A stretch of 64,000 nt of DNA, taken from Actinomycetota bacterium. Lineage in GTDB: Bacteria > Actinomycetota > CADDZG01 > WHSQ01. Each line of letters starts with the position of its first letter. The stretch's first letter is position 1. This document shows, one piece after another, positions 52,863 to 61,971 of the stretch. The notes under the pieces were generated by a model that saw only the letters and a list, made by a program, of their open reading frames with translations, was not told the origin of the DNA and searched no databases. Both the position numbers and the translations under genes were made by a program. The stretch spans positions 895,850-959,849 of the forward strand of contig JAUJNI010000001.1 of the NCBI GenBank assembly GCA_030446465.1, given 5' to 3'.

Positions 52863-53375
52863 CTAGTCGCAAGATATGGCCTCGCCGCACACGTGCAGCG
52901 ATACGTAAACAAACTCGGAGCTCCGGAACCTACGCGGGATGAGGGAACGACTGTTCCCCGTAGCCGGATTCTCCGCTCGGAGCAATAGATCACCTCTACG
53001 CGCGCTGAACCCCTCACCTCGTCGCCAGCCCAGTTCATCGATCCGTTCCACGTAGCGAGCAGTCGACTCGGTGGTGAGCTCCGGTCTCACAATGTACTTT
53101 CGAGTAGGGCAGCCACCGCTGCCGCATGAAAGCTGTGTCCACTCGATTCGCCAGCCCGAGGGCAGGGGTAGGGCATCCTCAGGTGGCGATTGGTAACGCC
53201 ACTCGTCACAGAAATCGTTGGAGATCGAGTTATACGACGTACATACGGCACTTGAAACTGCCCGTACAGCGAACCACCCCCCGATCGCTAGCACGACGAT
53301 CACCGTCAGACAGCCTAAGGACCCGAAGCGCCGGAGCTTCCGGTCGTTGTCGCGCTCCTTGTTCGTCGCGTCCAT
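52863..53375 (-). CDS. Hypothetical single-pass membrane protein
   Basis: A 170-residue protein with one N-terminal helix (LGCLTVIVVLAIGGWFAVRA, about residues 20-39) after a charged cytoplasmic start, so the rest should be outside the cytoplasm. Paired cysteines (CTSYNS with DFCDEW, SCGSGGC, HVCGEAISC) may form disulfides. No family is recognised. Base composition looks lower in GC than neighbours, which could mean transfer. Confidence 0.6.
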   Translation of the reverse strand: MDATNKERDNDRKLRRFGSLGCLTVIVVLAIGGWFAVRAVSSAVCTSYNSISNDFCDEWRYQSPPEDALPLPSGWRIEWTQLSCGSGGCPTRKYIVRPELTTESTARYVERIDELGWRRGEGFSARRGDLLLRAENPATGNSRSLIPRRFRSSEFVYVSLHVCGEAISCD

Positions 53376-53460
53376 ATCAGGCTCAAAACTAGCCGCCCGC
53401 TTGGCCCGCGAACGCCATCACAACGGTCGATGCCTGGCCGCGCCAAGTACGCTCTTGCCC

Positions 53461-54639
53461 GTGCCTTCCCTTCTTAGCCATCTGGAATGCTCGCGCTGCT
53501 CCACTACCTACTCCGCCGACGAGTTGCAGCAGCGCTGCGACTGTGGGGGCGCGTTGATGGCGCGCTACGACCTTCAAGGGCTGTCACTCGGCGAGGTCCG
53601 AGCGCGGCCCCGAAGTCCGTGGCGCTACGGGGAGTTCCTGCCTCTCCGGGGCGACCCAGTGTCGCTGGGCGAGGCGGCGACTCCTTTGTTGTTCTGCCCC
53701 CGCTTGTCCGAGGGTTGGAGGACGGAGGTGTGGCTAAAGGACGACTCGGGGATGCCCGGTGCAACCTTCAAGGCGCGAGGGGCCAGCGTCGGGCTGTCGC
53801 GCGCCGTCGAGCTCGGCGCCAAGAGGATCGTCATGCCCAGCGCGGGCAACGCTGGTGGCGCGTGGTCTTTGTACGCGGCCCGGGCCGGCGTCGACATCAC
53901 TGTGACAATGGCGCGCTCCGCACCTGCGGCGAATCAAGCGGAGGTGACCATGGCTGGGGCGGAGTTGATCCTGGTCGACGGAAGTATCGCCGACGCTGGA
54001 CGCGTTGCGAAGGAGATCGCTCAAGAGTCAGGCGCCTTTCTCTCGACTACTTTCTCGGAGCCCTACCGGCTCGAGGGCAAGAAGACCGCGTGGCTCGAGG
54101 TCTTCGACGATCTCGGGGACGACCACTCGATGCGGCTCCCCCGTACCGTCGTTCTGCCGGTCGGCGGGGGAGTGGCTGCGCTGGCGCTTGCCAAAGCTGC
54201 CGACGAAGTCAGAACGCTCGGTTGGACGGGCGATGAGCCGCCGGTGATCGTCGGCGTCCAGGCTGCCAACTGTGCGCCGATCGCGCGGGCGTTCGATCGA
54301 GGAGATGACGATGTGGTGTCGTGGGAGGCCGACCCCTACACGATTGCAGCAGGAATGAGAGTGCCGGCGCCATCCGAGGGCGCTCTCGTGCTCGACTGCG
54401 TCCGCCGCTCGGGCGGCTCGATGCTCGCAGTGTCGGAGGATGCCATCGTGGCCGGGGTCAAGGAGCTGGCTTCGACGGAGGGCATCTTTGCCTGCCCCGA
54501 GGGCGCCAGTGCCTTCGCGGCCGCACAGGAGCTTGCCGGGCGCGGCGAGCTGGAGGGCCCGGTGGTCATTTACAACACCGGCTCGGGGGCCAAGTACGCC
54601 GAGGCGCTGAGTAAGCACCAGAGCGAGCAAGTCGGCTAA
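53461..54639 (+). CDS. thrC: Threonine synthase (PLP fold type II)
   Basis: A 392-residue threonine synthase-like enzyme that would convert O-phosphohomoserine to threonine. The N-terminal Cys pairs (CSRCS and RCDCGG) are the short metal-site-like start common in this branch. The PLP lysine is in GATFKARGASVG near residue 107; SAGNAGGAWSLYAARAGV is the phosphate loop and VLPVGGGVAALAL the glycine loop. The GTG at 53461 is used. A few threonine synthase-like paralogues have other substrates, so the exact role is probable rather than certain. Confidence 0.85.
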   Translation: MPSLLSHLECSRCSTTYSADELQQRCDCGGALMARYDLQGLSLGEVRARPRSPWRYGEFLPLRGDPVSLGEAATPLLFCPRLSEGWRTEVWLKDDSGMPGATFKARGASVGLSRAVELGAKRIVMPSAGNAGGAWSLYAARAGVDITVTMARSAPAANQAEVTMAGAELILVDGSIADAGRVAKEIAQESGAFLSTTFSEPYRLEGKKTAWLEVFDDLGDDHSMRLPRTVVLPVGGGVAALALAKAADEVRTLGWTGDEPPVIVGVQAANCAPIARAFDRGDDDVVSWEADPYTIAAGMRVPAPSEGALVLDCVRRSGGSMLAVSEDAIVAGVKELASTEGIFACPEGASAFAAAQELAGRGELEGPVVIYNTGSGAKYAEALSKHQSEQVG

Positions 54640-54765
54640 AGGCCGTGACACATGTTTCTCGCAGGGAGACTTCTCTTTCTTCCTCGTATTCCCTCGCATG
54701 CGGACATCTCCCGGCAAAGAAGGGGGCCGTGTACGAGTCCCATTCTTGGCTGGCATTATCCGGTT

Positions 54766-55179
54766 GTGAAGCGATACGACTTTTCGTGGAGAGGCGAGTT
54801 CGACAACCTATCTTTGAACGCACTTCATGCGGAGGCGTTCGGCCACGAGGTTATAGAGCACGATTGGGTAACACAGGTGATCCAGCACAGTCTTGGATGG
54901 GTGTGTGCCCACTACGACGACGCGCTCGTCGGTTTCGTGAATGTTCCGTGGGATGGTGACATTCACGCCTTCATCATGGATACCGTGGTGGCCGCGACGG
55001 CACAGCGGCAAGGAGTTGGCACCGCGCTTGTTCGGATTGCGGTCGATCACGCTCGGGCCTCCGGATGTGAGTGGTTACACGTTGACTTCGATGACGACCT
55101 GCGCCCTTTCTACTTCGACGCGTGCGGGTTTGTTCCGACGAACGCGGGGCTCTTGAGGCTGGGCGACTCATCCTCATAG
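54766..55179 (+). CDS. GNAT family N-acetyltransferase
   Basis: A 137-residue acetyltransferase. AATAQRQGVGTALVRIAVDH is the acetyl-CoA loop, and WLHVDFDDDLRPFYFDACGF is the last conserved block. The GTG at 54766 is chosen because family homology (FSWRGEFDNLSLNALHAEAF) begins there. The frame is open back to 54652, adding a hydrophobic-basic stretch without homology. The substrate is unknown. Confidence 0.8.
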   Translation: MKRYDFSWRGEFDNLSLNALHAEAFGHEVIEHDWVTQVIQHSLGWVCAHYDDALVGFVNVPWDGDIHAFIMDTVVAATAQRQGVGTALVRIAVDHARASGCEWLHVDFDDDLRPFYFDACGFVPTNAGLLRLGDSSS

Positions 55180-55302
55180 TTTCGGTCCCGTCCGACTGCC
55201 TTCCAAACTATCTCGGCCGGGAAACGAGCAGTTGAGCGTTCTTGCCTCTCCTCGCCTCTTCCCTCTCGAGCGTCGCCTGATGCCACGAGTAGCTCGAGAC
55301 GA

Positions 55303-56037
55303 TCAGATGTCGTGGACCATCCAGACGTTGGGCTCGATGTAGGTTCCTTCGCCGGCGTCGAGGTCGATGTGAAAGGGGTTCATCATTCGGGGTGCTAGGT
55401 ACTCGCCCGATTCGAAGAACGTTAGTTCCGTCCATTCCTCCCACTCCGCAACCGTTCCCTTGAAGATGTTGGAGTTGGGACAGACGCCTGCATAGCGGGC
55501 GCCCAGCCGCTCGTGGGTTCGTAGCCAGGGATCGAACATGTGGCCATCGGGACGCCGCCATTGCGCATAACTCTCCATCGAGGCGAGCGGATAGAGGTGC
55601 TTCAGGCTGGGTCTGACGGGTGCGACGAGGCTCTCGCAGCCTCGGTCCCTTGCCATCGATGCCATGTGCTTCAGGATCTCTGCGCTGACGCCCTTCCTCT
55701 GCGTCCCGGGGTCCACAACGGCAAGGATCGCGCACAGGGTATTGGGTTCCTCCTGGTGCTCGACTGCGAGAGGCAACACCTCGTCCACGCCGTCCGGTAG
55801 GTCCTCGTCGCGGCCTGACCACGAGAAAGGGATCGCGCGCCCTTCCCCCAGGACAGCATCATCCTCGTAGACAAGGAACTGAAAGTCGCCGAAGTCGTCC
55901 CTCAGGTGGTGCCAGTACCCCTCGCACACGGGATCGTGGTACATCCACTCCATGTCCCGCCACGGGTCACGTTGCTCGATCCAGCGGGCCAGCAAATCAG
56001 GCCGCTCGGCAAAGGTAACGAAGTGCGGTGTGAGCAT
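55303..56037 (-). CDS. GNAT family N-acetyltransferase
   Basis: A 244-residue acetyltransferase-like protein. ILAVVDPGTQRKGVSAEILK near residue 109 is the acetyl-CoA-binding segment, followed by CESLVAPVRPSLKHLYPLAS. The 80-residue C-terminal extension (WEEWTELTFFESGEYLAP) is shared by a subset of hypothetical acetyltransferases. AGGA lies 8 bases before the chosen ATG at 56035-56037. The substrate is unknown. Confidence 0.75.
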   Translation of the reverse strand: MLTPHFVTFAERPDLLARWIEQRDPWRDMEWMYHDPVCEGYWHHLRDDFGDFQFLVYEDDAVLGEGRAIPFSWSGRDEDLPDGVDEVLPLAVEHQEEPNTLCAILAVVDPGTQRKGVSAEILKHMASMARDRGCESLVAPVRPSLKHLYPLASMESYAQWRRPDGHMFDPWLRTHERLGARYAGVCPNSNIFKGTVAEWEEWTELTFFESGEYLAPRMMNPFHIDLDAGEGTYIEPNVWMVHDI

Positions 56038-56108
56038 GGTCCGATCCTGCCTCATCTAGACGCAAGGAAAGCGAACTTCGCGGCGAGCCCGGGCGTCAAC
56101 TCGAGAGA

Positions 56109-56138
56109 CCGTGAGTAGCAGGGAACTGATACTCACGG
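56109..56138. other. 9-bp perfect inverted repeat
   Basis: CCGTGAGTA and TACTCACGG flank a 12-base spacer, just upstream of the SOS promoter. It may be a protein-binding site or a hairpin insulating the leftward acetyltransferase gene. Confidence 0.35.
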
Positions 56139-56153
56139 CTCTAATGCGCGCTC

Positions 56154-56182
56154 TTGACGCCGCCTTAACGACAATCTAGTAT
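56154..56182 (+). promoter_or_regulatory. Sigma-70 promoter of the DUF6504-dnaE2 locus
   Basis: TTGACG (56154-56159) and TAGTAT (56177-56182) are separated by exactly 17 bases. The transcript would start near 56189, inside the LexA box that follows, an ideal position for repression. Confidence 0.7.
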
Positions 56183-56198
56183 TCGAACATACGTTCGA
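56183..56198. promoter_or_regulatory. LexA (SOS) box
   Basis: TCGAACATACGTTCGA is a perfect match to the actinobacterial SOS box TCGAAC-N4-GTTCGA. It begins at the base after the -10 element, so LexA should block the promoter until DNA damage. Confidence 0.85.
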
Positions 56199-56290
56199 TT
56201 CTGGTGGCGACCACCTCCCCGGTAGCCGCTGCGGTTCCCCGGCCGCTCGACCCCAGAGCCGAACGAGGGGTTTAGTTACCCCGCAGTAAC

Positions 56291-56333
56291 GGGGGCCCGG
56301 GGGTCCGCTTGCGAGCGGACCGGTCGGGCCCCC
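56291..56333 (+). other. Long GC-rich hairpin in the SOS-controlled leader
   Basis: Outer stem GGGGGCCCG/CGGGCCCCC and inner stem GGTCCGCT-TGCG-AGCGGACC are both perfect. It lies in the 5' leader between the SOS box and the DUF6504 gene. It lacks a T tract, so it could be an attenuator, RNA-stability element or translational block. Confidence 0.5.
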
Positions 56334-56346
56334 TTGCATCTGGGCG

Positions 56347-56733
56347 TTGCATTGGCACATCGAGCTCGAGTGGTGGGCGTGGGTGACGAAGAGGTACGAC
56401 GAGCCGATCGAGGTAACTCCGGACCCCCTCGAGGCAGACGCGCCCATCGCTTTTTCGTGGAGGGGACGCCGCTTCCACATCGACCAGCGCCTGGCGTCGT
56501 GGCGCGAGGCGGGGCAATGGTGGGAGGGCAACGGCTCGGCGGAGCCGAGGAATGGCTCGGCCCGCAGCGGGCTCATGGAGCGCGAGTTCTTCCGGGTGTT
56601 CGCCCGTCCCTCCGGAGCTCTGGCGAGCGGCGACGTCGATGCCGACGGCTTCATGATCTCGGTCGGTGCGGTCTACGACGTCTACCGGGACCGTGCCCGC
56701 GGCGGCTGGAGGCTCGCCCGCATATGGGACTAA
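56347..56733 (+). CDS. DUF6504 family protein
   Basis: A 128-residue protein of the DUF6504 type found next to dnaE2 in actinobacteria. KRYDEPIEVTPDPLEADAPI and FSWRGRRFHIDQRLASW are the recognisable N-terminal block, then FFRVFARPSG and VYDVYRDRARGGWRLARIWD. Its place in translesion synthesis is not known. The TTG at 56347 is the earliest start; a GTG at 56383 lies right where homology begins and may be the true one. It precedes dnaE2 under one SOS promoter. Confidence 0.75.
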   Translation: MHWHIELEWWAWVTKRYDEPIEVTPDPLEADAPIAFSWRGRRFHIDQRLASWREAGQWWEGNGSAEPRNGSARSGLMEREFFRVFARPSGALASGDVDADGFMISVGAVYDVYRDRARGGWRLARIWD

Positions 56734-56772
56734 CTCTTGTGGGAAGAGGCGCTTCCAGTAGGCGAGCCAAAA

Positions 56773-56829
56773 AGCGAGGAGGGCGGCACTCCCTACAAAC
56801 TGCCTGTTCGTCGAGCGAGGAGGGCGGCA
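56773..56829 (+). repeat. 16-bp direct repeat
   Basis: AGCGAGGAGGGCGGCA occurs at 56773-56788 and again at 56814-56829, in the gap between DUF6504 and dnaE2. Its meaning is unknown. Confidence 0.6.
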
Positions 56830-56907
56830 TCCCGAAGCGAAGGCTGAAAAACGGGGTGCCTGAGCGGAGCGGGTGCGCCCCCGCAGCGACAGTCGCCGGC
56901 TGGGCCG

Positions 56908-59900
56908 ATGAGCGGGTTCGTCCATCTCCACTGTCATTCGACGTGGTCGCTGCTCGACGGCGCCCTAACTGCGGAGCACCTCCCGCACCACGCCGCGGCG
57001 GCAGGGTTTCATGCGGTAGCGCTGACCGATCACGACTCTCTGCTCGGCGCGGTCAGGTTCACCAAGGCATGCAAGGACGCAGGGATCAAGCCGGTCTACG
57101 GGGCCGAGCTGACCCTCGAGGACGGCTCCCACGTCACTGTGATCGCCACGAACCGCACGGGTTACGGCAACCTCTGCAGGTTGATCTCCGACGCTCACCT
57201 CACCAACGAGAGGGGCAAGCCGCACACCACGTTTGACAAGATCGCAGAACGCTCCGAGGGCCTGTTCGTGCTTTCGGGTTGCCGCGGCGGGCAGGTCGCG
57301 CGGCTCGCGGGGCAGGGGCGATCCCAACGGCGATTGAGACCGCTAAGCAGTGGCGAGCTGCGATCGGGGACGGCTATCGCATCGAGGTCTTCGATCACCG
57401 CGGCTACGGCGACAAGACGCTCAGGGATCGCCTTCTCTACGTCGCCAAAGATGCGGGAGTTCCTGCGGTCGTTACCAACGACGTCCACTACGCCACTCCC
57501 AGAGGCGCCGCGACCCACGAGCTGCTGCATGCGATCAAGGACATCGTTGCGCTGTCGCGCACGCAGTCGCTCAGATCGACCTCCGAGTACTTCCTCAAAG
57601 ACTCAAACGAGATGTGCGATCTGTTCTGGGACGCTCCCGAGGCGGTCGACGAGACCCTTCGCATCACCGACGCCTGTGACTTCGAGGTCGACCTCGATGC
57701 CCCCCACTTCCCCAAGGTCGCCATCCCTGCGGGAACCACCCACACCGGGTGGCTGGCGCGGCGTTGCTACGAGGGAGCCCGCCGCCGCTATCCCTCGATC
57801 ACCCGAGCGGTCGAGGACCGCCTCCAGCACGAGCTCGGCCTCATCTTCCGCATGGGCTTCGCCTCCTACTTCCTGCTGGTCGCCGACATCGTCGATCACA
57901 TCCGCAAGCTCGGCATTCGCTGTGCCTGCAGGGGGAGCGCGGCCGGCTCGCTCGTGTGCTACGTGCTCGGGATCTCAGACGTCGACCCGGTCCGCTACGA
58001 CCTGTTGTTCGAGCGCTTCATGAACGAGAGACGAGAGGAGTTCCCCGACGTCGACGTCGACGTCGAGTCGCATCGCCGCGAGGAGGTCCTCGCCTACATC
58101 CTCGACACCTACGGCAAGGAGCAGACCGCGATCTGCTGCATGGTCGACACCTTCAGGGCCCGCATGGCGATCCGCGAGGTCGGCAAGGCCCTCGGCCTTC
58201 CTGCAGAGGAGATCGACCTCGTCGCCAAGGCCTTTCCCCGGGTCCAGGCCTCCGACATCCCGAGGGCGATCGAGCACCTGCCGGAGCTTCAGGGCACGAA
58301 CCTACAGGCCGGCCAGCTCGAGCAGCTCTTCGAGCTGTGCCTCGCGATCGACGGCTTCCCCCGTCACCTCGCGCTTCATCCCTCGGGGGTGATCCTGTCG
58401 TCGGCGGATCTCGCCGACCGGGTGCCGATGCAGGAGTCCTTTCAGGGCTTCGTGATGCTGCAGGCGGACAAGCACGACGTCGAGGATCTCGGGCTCGTGA
58501 AGCTCGACGTCTTGGGCGTGCGGATGCTGAGCTCGATCGCCCATGCCCGTGACGAGATCGAGCGTGTTCACGGCCGGTCCGTAGATCTCGACGACTTGCC
58601 GCGCGACGACGCCGACACCTTCCGCTTGATCGCCTCGTCGAGGACCATCGGGTGCTTCCAGATCGAATCGCCGGGCCAGCGGGAGCTGCTGGCCCGCTTT
58701 CAGCCCAATCGCTTCGAGGACCTGATCGTCGACATCTCGTTGTTCCGGCCCGGCCCCGTCAAGTCCGACATGGTGAGCCCCTACCTCGAGCGCCGTCACG
58801 GCTTCGAGGACGCCGTCTACCCTCATCCCTCGCTGAGATCCATCCTCAGAGAGACCCACGGCGTCATCGTCTTCCACGAGCAGCTCATCCGGGCGATCGC
58901 CTCGGTCACGGGGTGCTCGCTCGCCGACGCCGACTACATCAGGCGTCACCTCGACAGTGAGCGCCCGAGCCTGCCCGACGACCCCGACTCGCGGCCTGCA
59001 CGCAGGGGCCTCGATGGTCCGCGCAGCGGCGTCGGCGCGGACAACGAAGTGGGGGCCTGGTTCGTCGCCCGGGCGGTCGACAACGGCTATTCGAGGCTCC
59101 AGGCCGAGACGCTGTGGAAGGAGGTGTTCGCGTTCGCCTCCTTCGGGTTCTGCAAGTCACATGCCGCCGCCTTTGCGCTCCCGACCTACGTCTCGGCCTG
59201 GCTCAAGGCGCACTACCCGGCCGAGTTCCTCGCGGGAGTGCTGACCCACGACCCCGGCATGTACCCCCGCCGGCTGATCGTGTCCGACGCCCGCCACTTC
59301 GGGATCGCGATTCTGCCGATCGACGTCAATCACTCGGACGCCCTCTACCGGGTCCAACCCGTTCTTTTCCCCCACAGCGGCGACTATCGCCGTCAGAGGG
59401 GCCAAGAACGGTGGGGGATAAGGCTGGCGCTGTCCGAGGTCAAGGGCATCTCGGACGCCGAGGTCGATTCGATCATCGAGGCCCGCAACGAGTGTCCCTT
59501 CAGCTCGCTCGAGGACCTGTGGCGCAGGACCGAGCTGTCGCAGCCTGTGCTCACCAACCTCGTGCACGTCGGGGCCCTCGACTCTGTCGAGTCCACGCGC
59601 ACGAGACGAGAGCTGCTGTGGCGCGCTACCGAGCTTGCCACCGAGCCGAAGCCGGCCGTGGGCCATCAACTGGGGCTGGCGCTCGACGAATCGGCAGTGC
59701 CCTCGCTCGGCGACCTTGCCGACTACAGCTCTCTCGAGCAAGTCCAGGCCGAGCTCGAAGTTGCGGGGATCGATGCCCGCAAGCACATGATGGAGCTCTA
59801 TCAGCCGCTGCTCGTCGAGCTCGGCGTCACATCGGGGGCCGAGCTGAGGCACAAGCGAAACGACTCACAGGTGTGGGTTGCGGGAATCAAGGTCTCGACG

Positions 59901-60293
59901 CAGACTCCGGCGATCCGCTCGGGCCAGCGCATCATCTTTCTGACCCTCGACGACACGAGCGGCCCGATCGACGTCACCGTGTTCCAACGGGTCCAGCCCC
60001 GCTGTGCCAGGACCGTCTTTCACTCCTGGCTGCTGCTGGTCAAGGGCATCGTGCGCAAACGGGGTGGGGCGTCGCTGACCCACGACATGGACTCGGACAA
60101 CGTCGGCATCACCGTCGTCGCCCACGAGGTCTTCGACCTTGCCGAACTCGCGTCTGACCGCGCGGCGGGTCACTCGAGGGCCGCGGCCCTCGGCCGCCAG
60201 AGAAGACTTCAGGCAGTAGCCGGTCTCGCCCCCGGCGGGGAACTCGCGGCGCCAAAGCTGTGGCACTCGAGCGGAGGCTCCGCGGGCCGCTAA
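56908..60293 (+). CDS. dnaE2: DNA polymerase III alpha subunit, error-prone DnaE2 type (single-base frameshift)
   Basis: About 1130 residues when repaired. The PHP domain starts FVHLHCHSTWSLLDGALTAE and LTDHDSLLGAVRF. The frame breaks after GCRGGQVARLA; one G restored near 57309-57320 joins it to AIPTAIETAKQWRAAIGDGY. The polymerase core has CRGSAAGSLVCYVLGI, PDVDVDVESHRREEV with the catalytic aspartates, and CFQIESPGQRELLARFQ. An OB-fold near the end (WVAGIKVSTQTPAIRSGQ) is intact. An SOS box upstream supports the mutagenic DnaE2 role with ImuB, which is not in the window. The rest of the gene is open, so a sequencing deletion is likely. Confidence 0.88.
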
Positions 60294-60371
60294 CCCATCC
60301 ACTCAACTGGCGTTGCGATTGTCCACCAGACCGGGACGGCGCCCGGTTCTCTTAGCCACTGTCCTCTGCCC

Positions 60372-60758
60372 TCAACGCTTGGGCTCCCGAGGTTCTCTAA
60401 ACATGGAGAGAAAGGCCAACAGCGCGATCATCAACGGCACGAAGTAGAAGAGAAATGGAGCACCTGTTTGTCGGATCACAGCTGACGCGAGAGCACCTGT
60501 TATGGCGACCCCTCGCCGAAAGTGCTGTCCCGATACAGCCTTACGCAAGCTCACTCCCTCACCACGACTTAGCTGAATGCCTCGAACCATGCCCCCCGCA
60601 ATGCCGACTCCTAGGCCAATCAAGGGAACGACCACTAAAGCGATCCCGTTTTGTGTGGAAATAAAGACGGTGCACGCTCCCGCGATGCCCAGCCCCAGAC
60701 CGAGTAAGCAGAATTGGACTAATGCCGCCCTCGATGTTGGGTTGTGGAAAAAGCTCAC
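60372..60758 (-). CDS. Small hypothetical membrane protein
   Basis: A 128-residue protein with hydrophobic segments at about residues 12-32, 38-55 and 88-112. The GTG at 60758 is chosen because GGAGG lies 8 bases upstream; a TTG at 60812 is the alternative. No family is recognised. It belongs to a run of small membrane genes on the same strand with visibly lower GC than the neighbours. Confidence 0.5.
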   Translation of the reverse strand: MSFFHNPTSRAALVQFCLLGLGLGIAGACTVFISTQNGIALVVVPLIGLGVGIAGGMVRGIQLSRGEGVSLRKAVSGQHFRRGVAITGALASAVIRQTGAPFLFYFVPLMIALLAFLSMFREPREPKR

Positions 60759-60860
60759 ATCGATCGCCTCCGGCACGAACCCACGCAAGAGTCCCCTGGT
60801 GGCGGTACGCAAGTTGGCGTGCGTTGGCTCGTGAGGTCAATAGCCACAGTGCTGGCTTCG

Positions 60861-61076
60861 TTACGCCGAGTCTGGTTTCTTAGAGTCCTGCGGATCCGGA
60901 GCCTGCCTAGGAGAATAGAGCAGGTTGCAGCGTGTGCCCAGAGCGACGAGCGTCCCGGCGGCGAGGCTAAGCGGGACGGCGTATCCGACGACTGCACCAA
61001 TACCGACGATTAGAGCGGTACCGCCGCCTTCGGCAAAGCCAAAACAACCACTGACTGCGCCCAAGCGCCACCCCAT
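60861..61076 (-). CDS. Small hypothetical membrane protein
   Basis: A 71-residue protein with a glycine-rich hydrophobic core (ALIVGIGAVVGYAVPLSLAA then GTLVAL), predicting two helices, and a polar C-terminal tail (SPRQAPDPQDSKKPDSA). No family or ribosome site is clear, so it could be non-coding. Confidence 0.4.
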   Translation of the reverse strand: MGWRLGAVSGCFGFAEGGGTALIVGIGAVVGYAVPLSLAAGTLVALGTRCNLLYSPRQAPDPQDSKKPDSA

Positions 61077-61100
61077 TGAGGCCTTCAGAGTTGCCTCAGA

Positions 61101-61355
61101 TTATCCACCTTTGCTTGTGGCCTCCGGTTGTTGTTGTCTTCCCCTGGTTCCGATGCCTAAGCCTATTGCCCAGACTGTGAGTGCCAGGCCGGCTACTGGC
61201 CACAGCCTCCTTTCAACGAAGGGGTCAACCAACATGAGTGTTCCTGAGAGAAGCAAGATACTTGCCCAGTGGCGAACGAAGCCCTTCCCGAGCCAGAAAG
61301 ACAGCAGCGCACACATCAGCAGGACAATTGCTACCGCGATCTGGACGACTTTCAT
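61101..61355 (-). CDS. Small hypothetical membrane protein
   Basis: An 84-residue protein with helices at about 3-21, 29-43 and 51-67. The ATG at 61353-61355 has GGGGG upstream. The polar tail (RGRQQQPEATSKGG) should face the cytoplasm. No family is recognised. Confidence 0.5.
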   Translation of the reverse strand: MKVVQIAVAIVLLMCALLSFWLGKGFVRHWASILLLSGTLMLVDPFVERRLWPVAGLALTVWAIGLGIGTRGRQQQPEATSKGG

Positions 61356-61618
61356 TAGTGCCCCCAATGCCCGAGGACTGCCCATGTAACGGTGCGCGCC
61401 ATCACGTCAGCAACCATGGCAAGAATAGGTCCCGTTACCGGTTCAGAACTGAAAAACGGAAAGAGAATAATCACTGTCGCCCAAGCCGCTAGTCCAACAC
61501 GGCGGCAGCCATGCAATCGTACGTCGCTACTGTGAGTGCCGTATTACCGGTAGAGAAACTGCGATCCCCACCAAGCGGCGCCCGTGAACCCCCGCGAGGG
61601 CGGGTCGATCCGAGGCGC

Positions 61619-61804
61619 CTATCGATTCCACTTACTAAACAAGAGGACGAGAGTCACCGAGCACGCTCCCACTAGAACGCCAGTAATCATCACGCGCGCC
61701 GGGGTTGAGACCTCAAGACTCATCACGCCCACTGACACAGCGACTGCGGGGAGAAAAACGGCGACAATCAGCTGCCACGGAACTCTCGATCCCCTTCTAT
61801 CCAT
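61619..61804 (-). CDS. Small hypothetical membrane protein
   Basis: A 61-residue protein with two predicted helices (QLIVAVFLPAVAVSVGVMSL and VMITGVLVGACSVTLVLLFS). It begins MDRRGSRVPW and ends SKWNR. No family is recognised. It is the last intact gene before the IS element. Confidence 0.45.
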   Translation of the reverse strand: MDRRGSRVPWQLIVAVFLPAVAVSVGVMSLEVSTPARVMITGVLVGACSVTLVLLFSKWNR

Positions 61805-61825
61805 CAGTCAAAGATATCGCTCCAG

Positions 61826-61924
61826 TTAGAGAACTCGCGTGAGGGCCAGCACGACGAGCACAACGATGAAGATGATGAGCGGGATTAGGAACGAGAGTTG
61901 GACGATTCTCTCAGCACCTGTCAA
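61826..61924 (-). pseudogene. Small membrane protein fragment cut by the IS21 element
   Basis: The minus-strand frame LTGAERIVQLSFLIPLIIFIVV to a TAA stop is a hydrophobic C-terminal end. Its upstream part would lie inside the IS element, whose terminal repeat begins at 61925. It looks like a gene interrupted by the insertion, though a tiny complete gene cannot be excluded. Confidence 0.4.
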
Positions 61925-61970
61925 CGCCGGTCGAAAACTGCGCGGGAATCGCCGGTTGAAAACTGCGCGG
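61925..61970. repeat. Two tandem copies of the IS21 terminal repeat
   Basis: Copies at 61925-61945 and 61950-61970 differ at one base (C/T at the seventh position). IS21-family ends typically carry multiple short repeats that the transposase binds, so these mark the IS boundary. Confidence 0.8.
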
Positions 61971-61971
61971 T

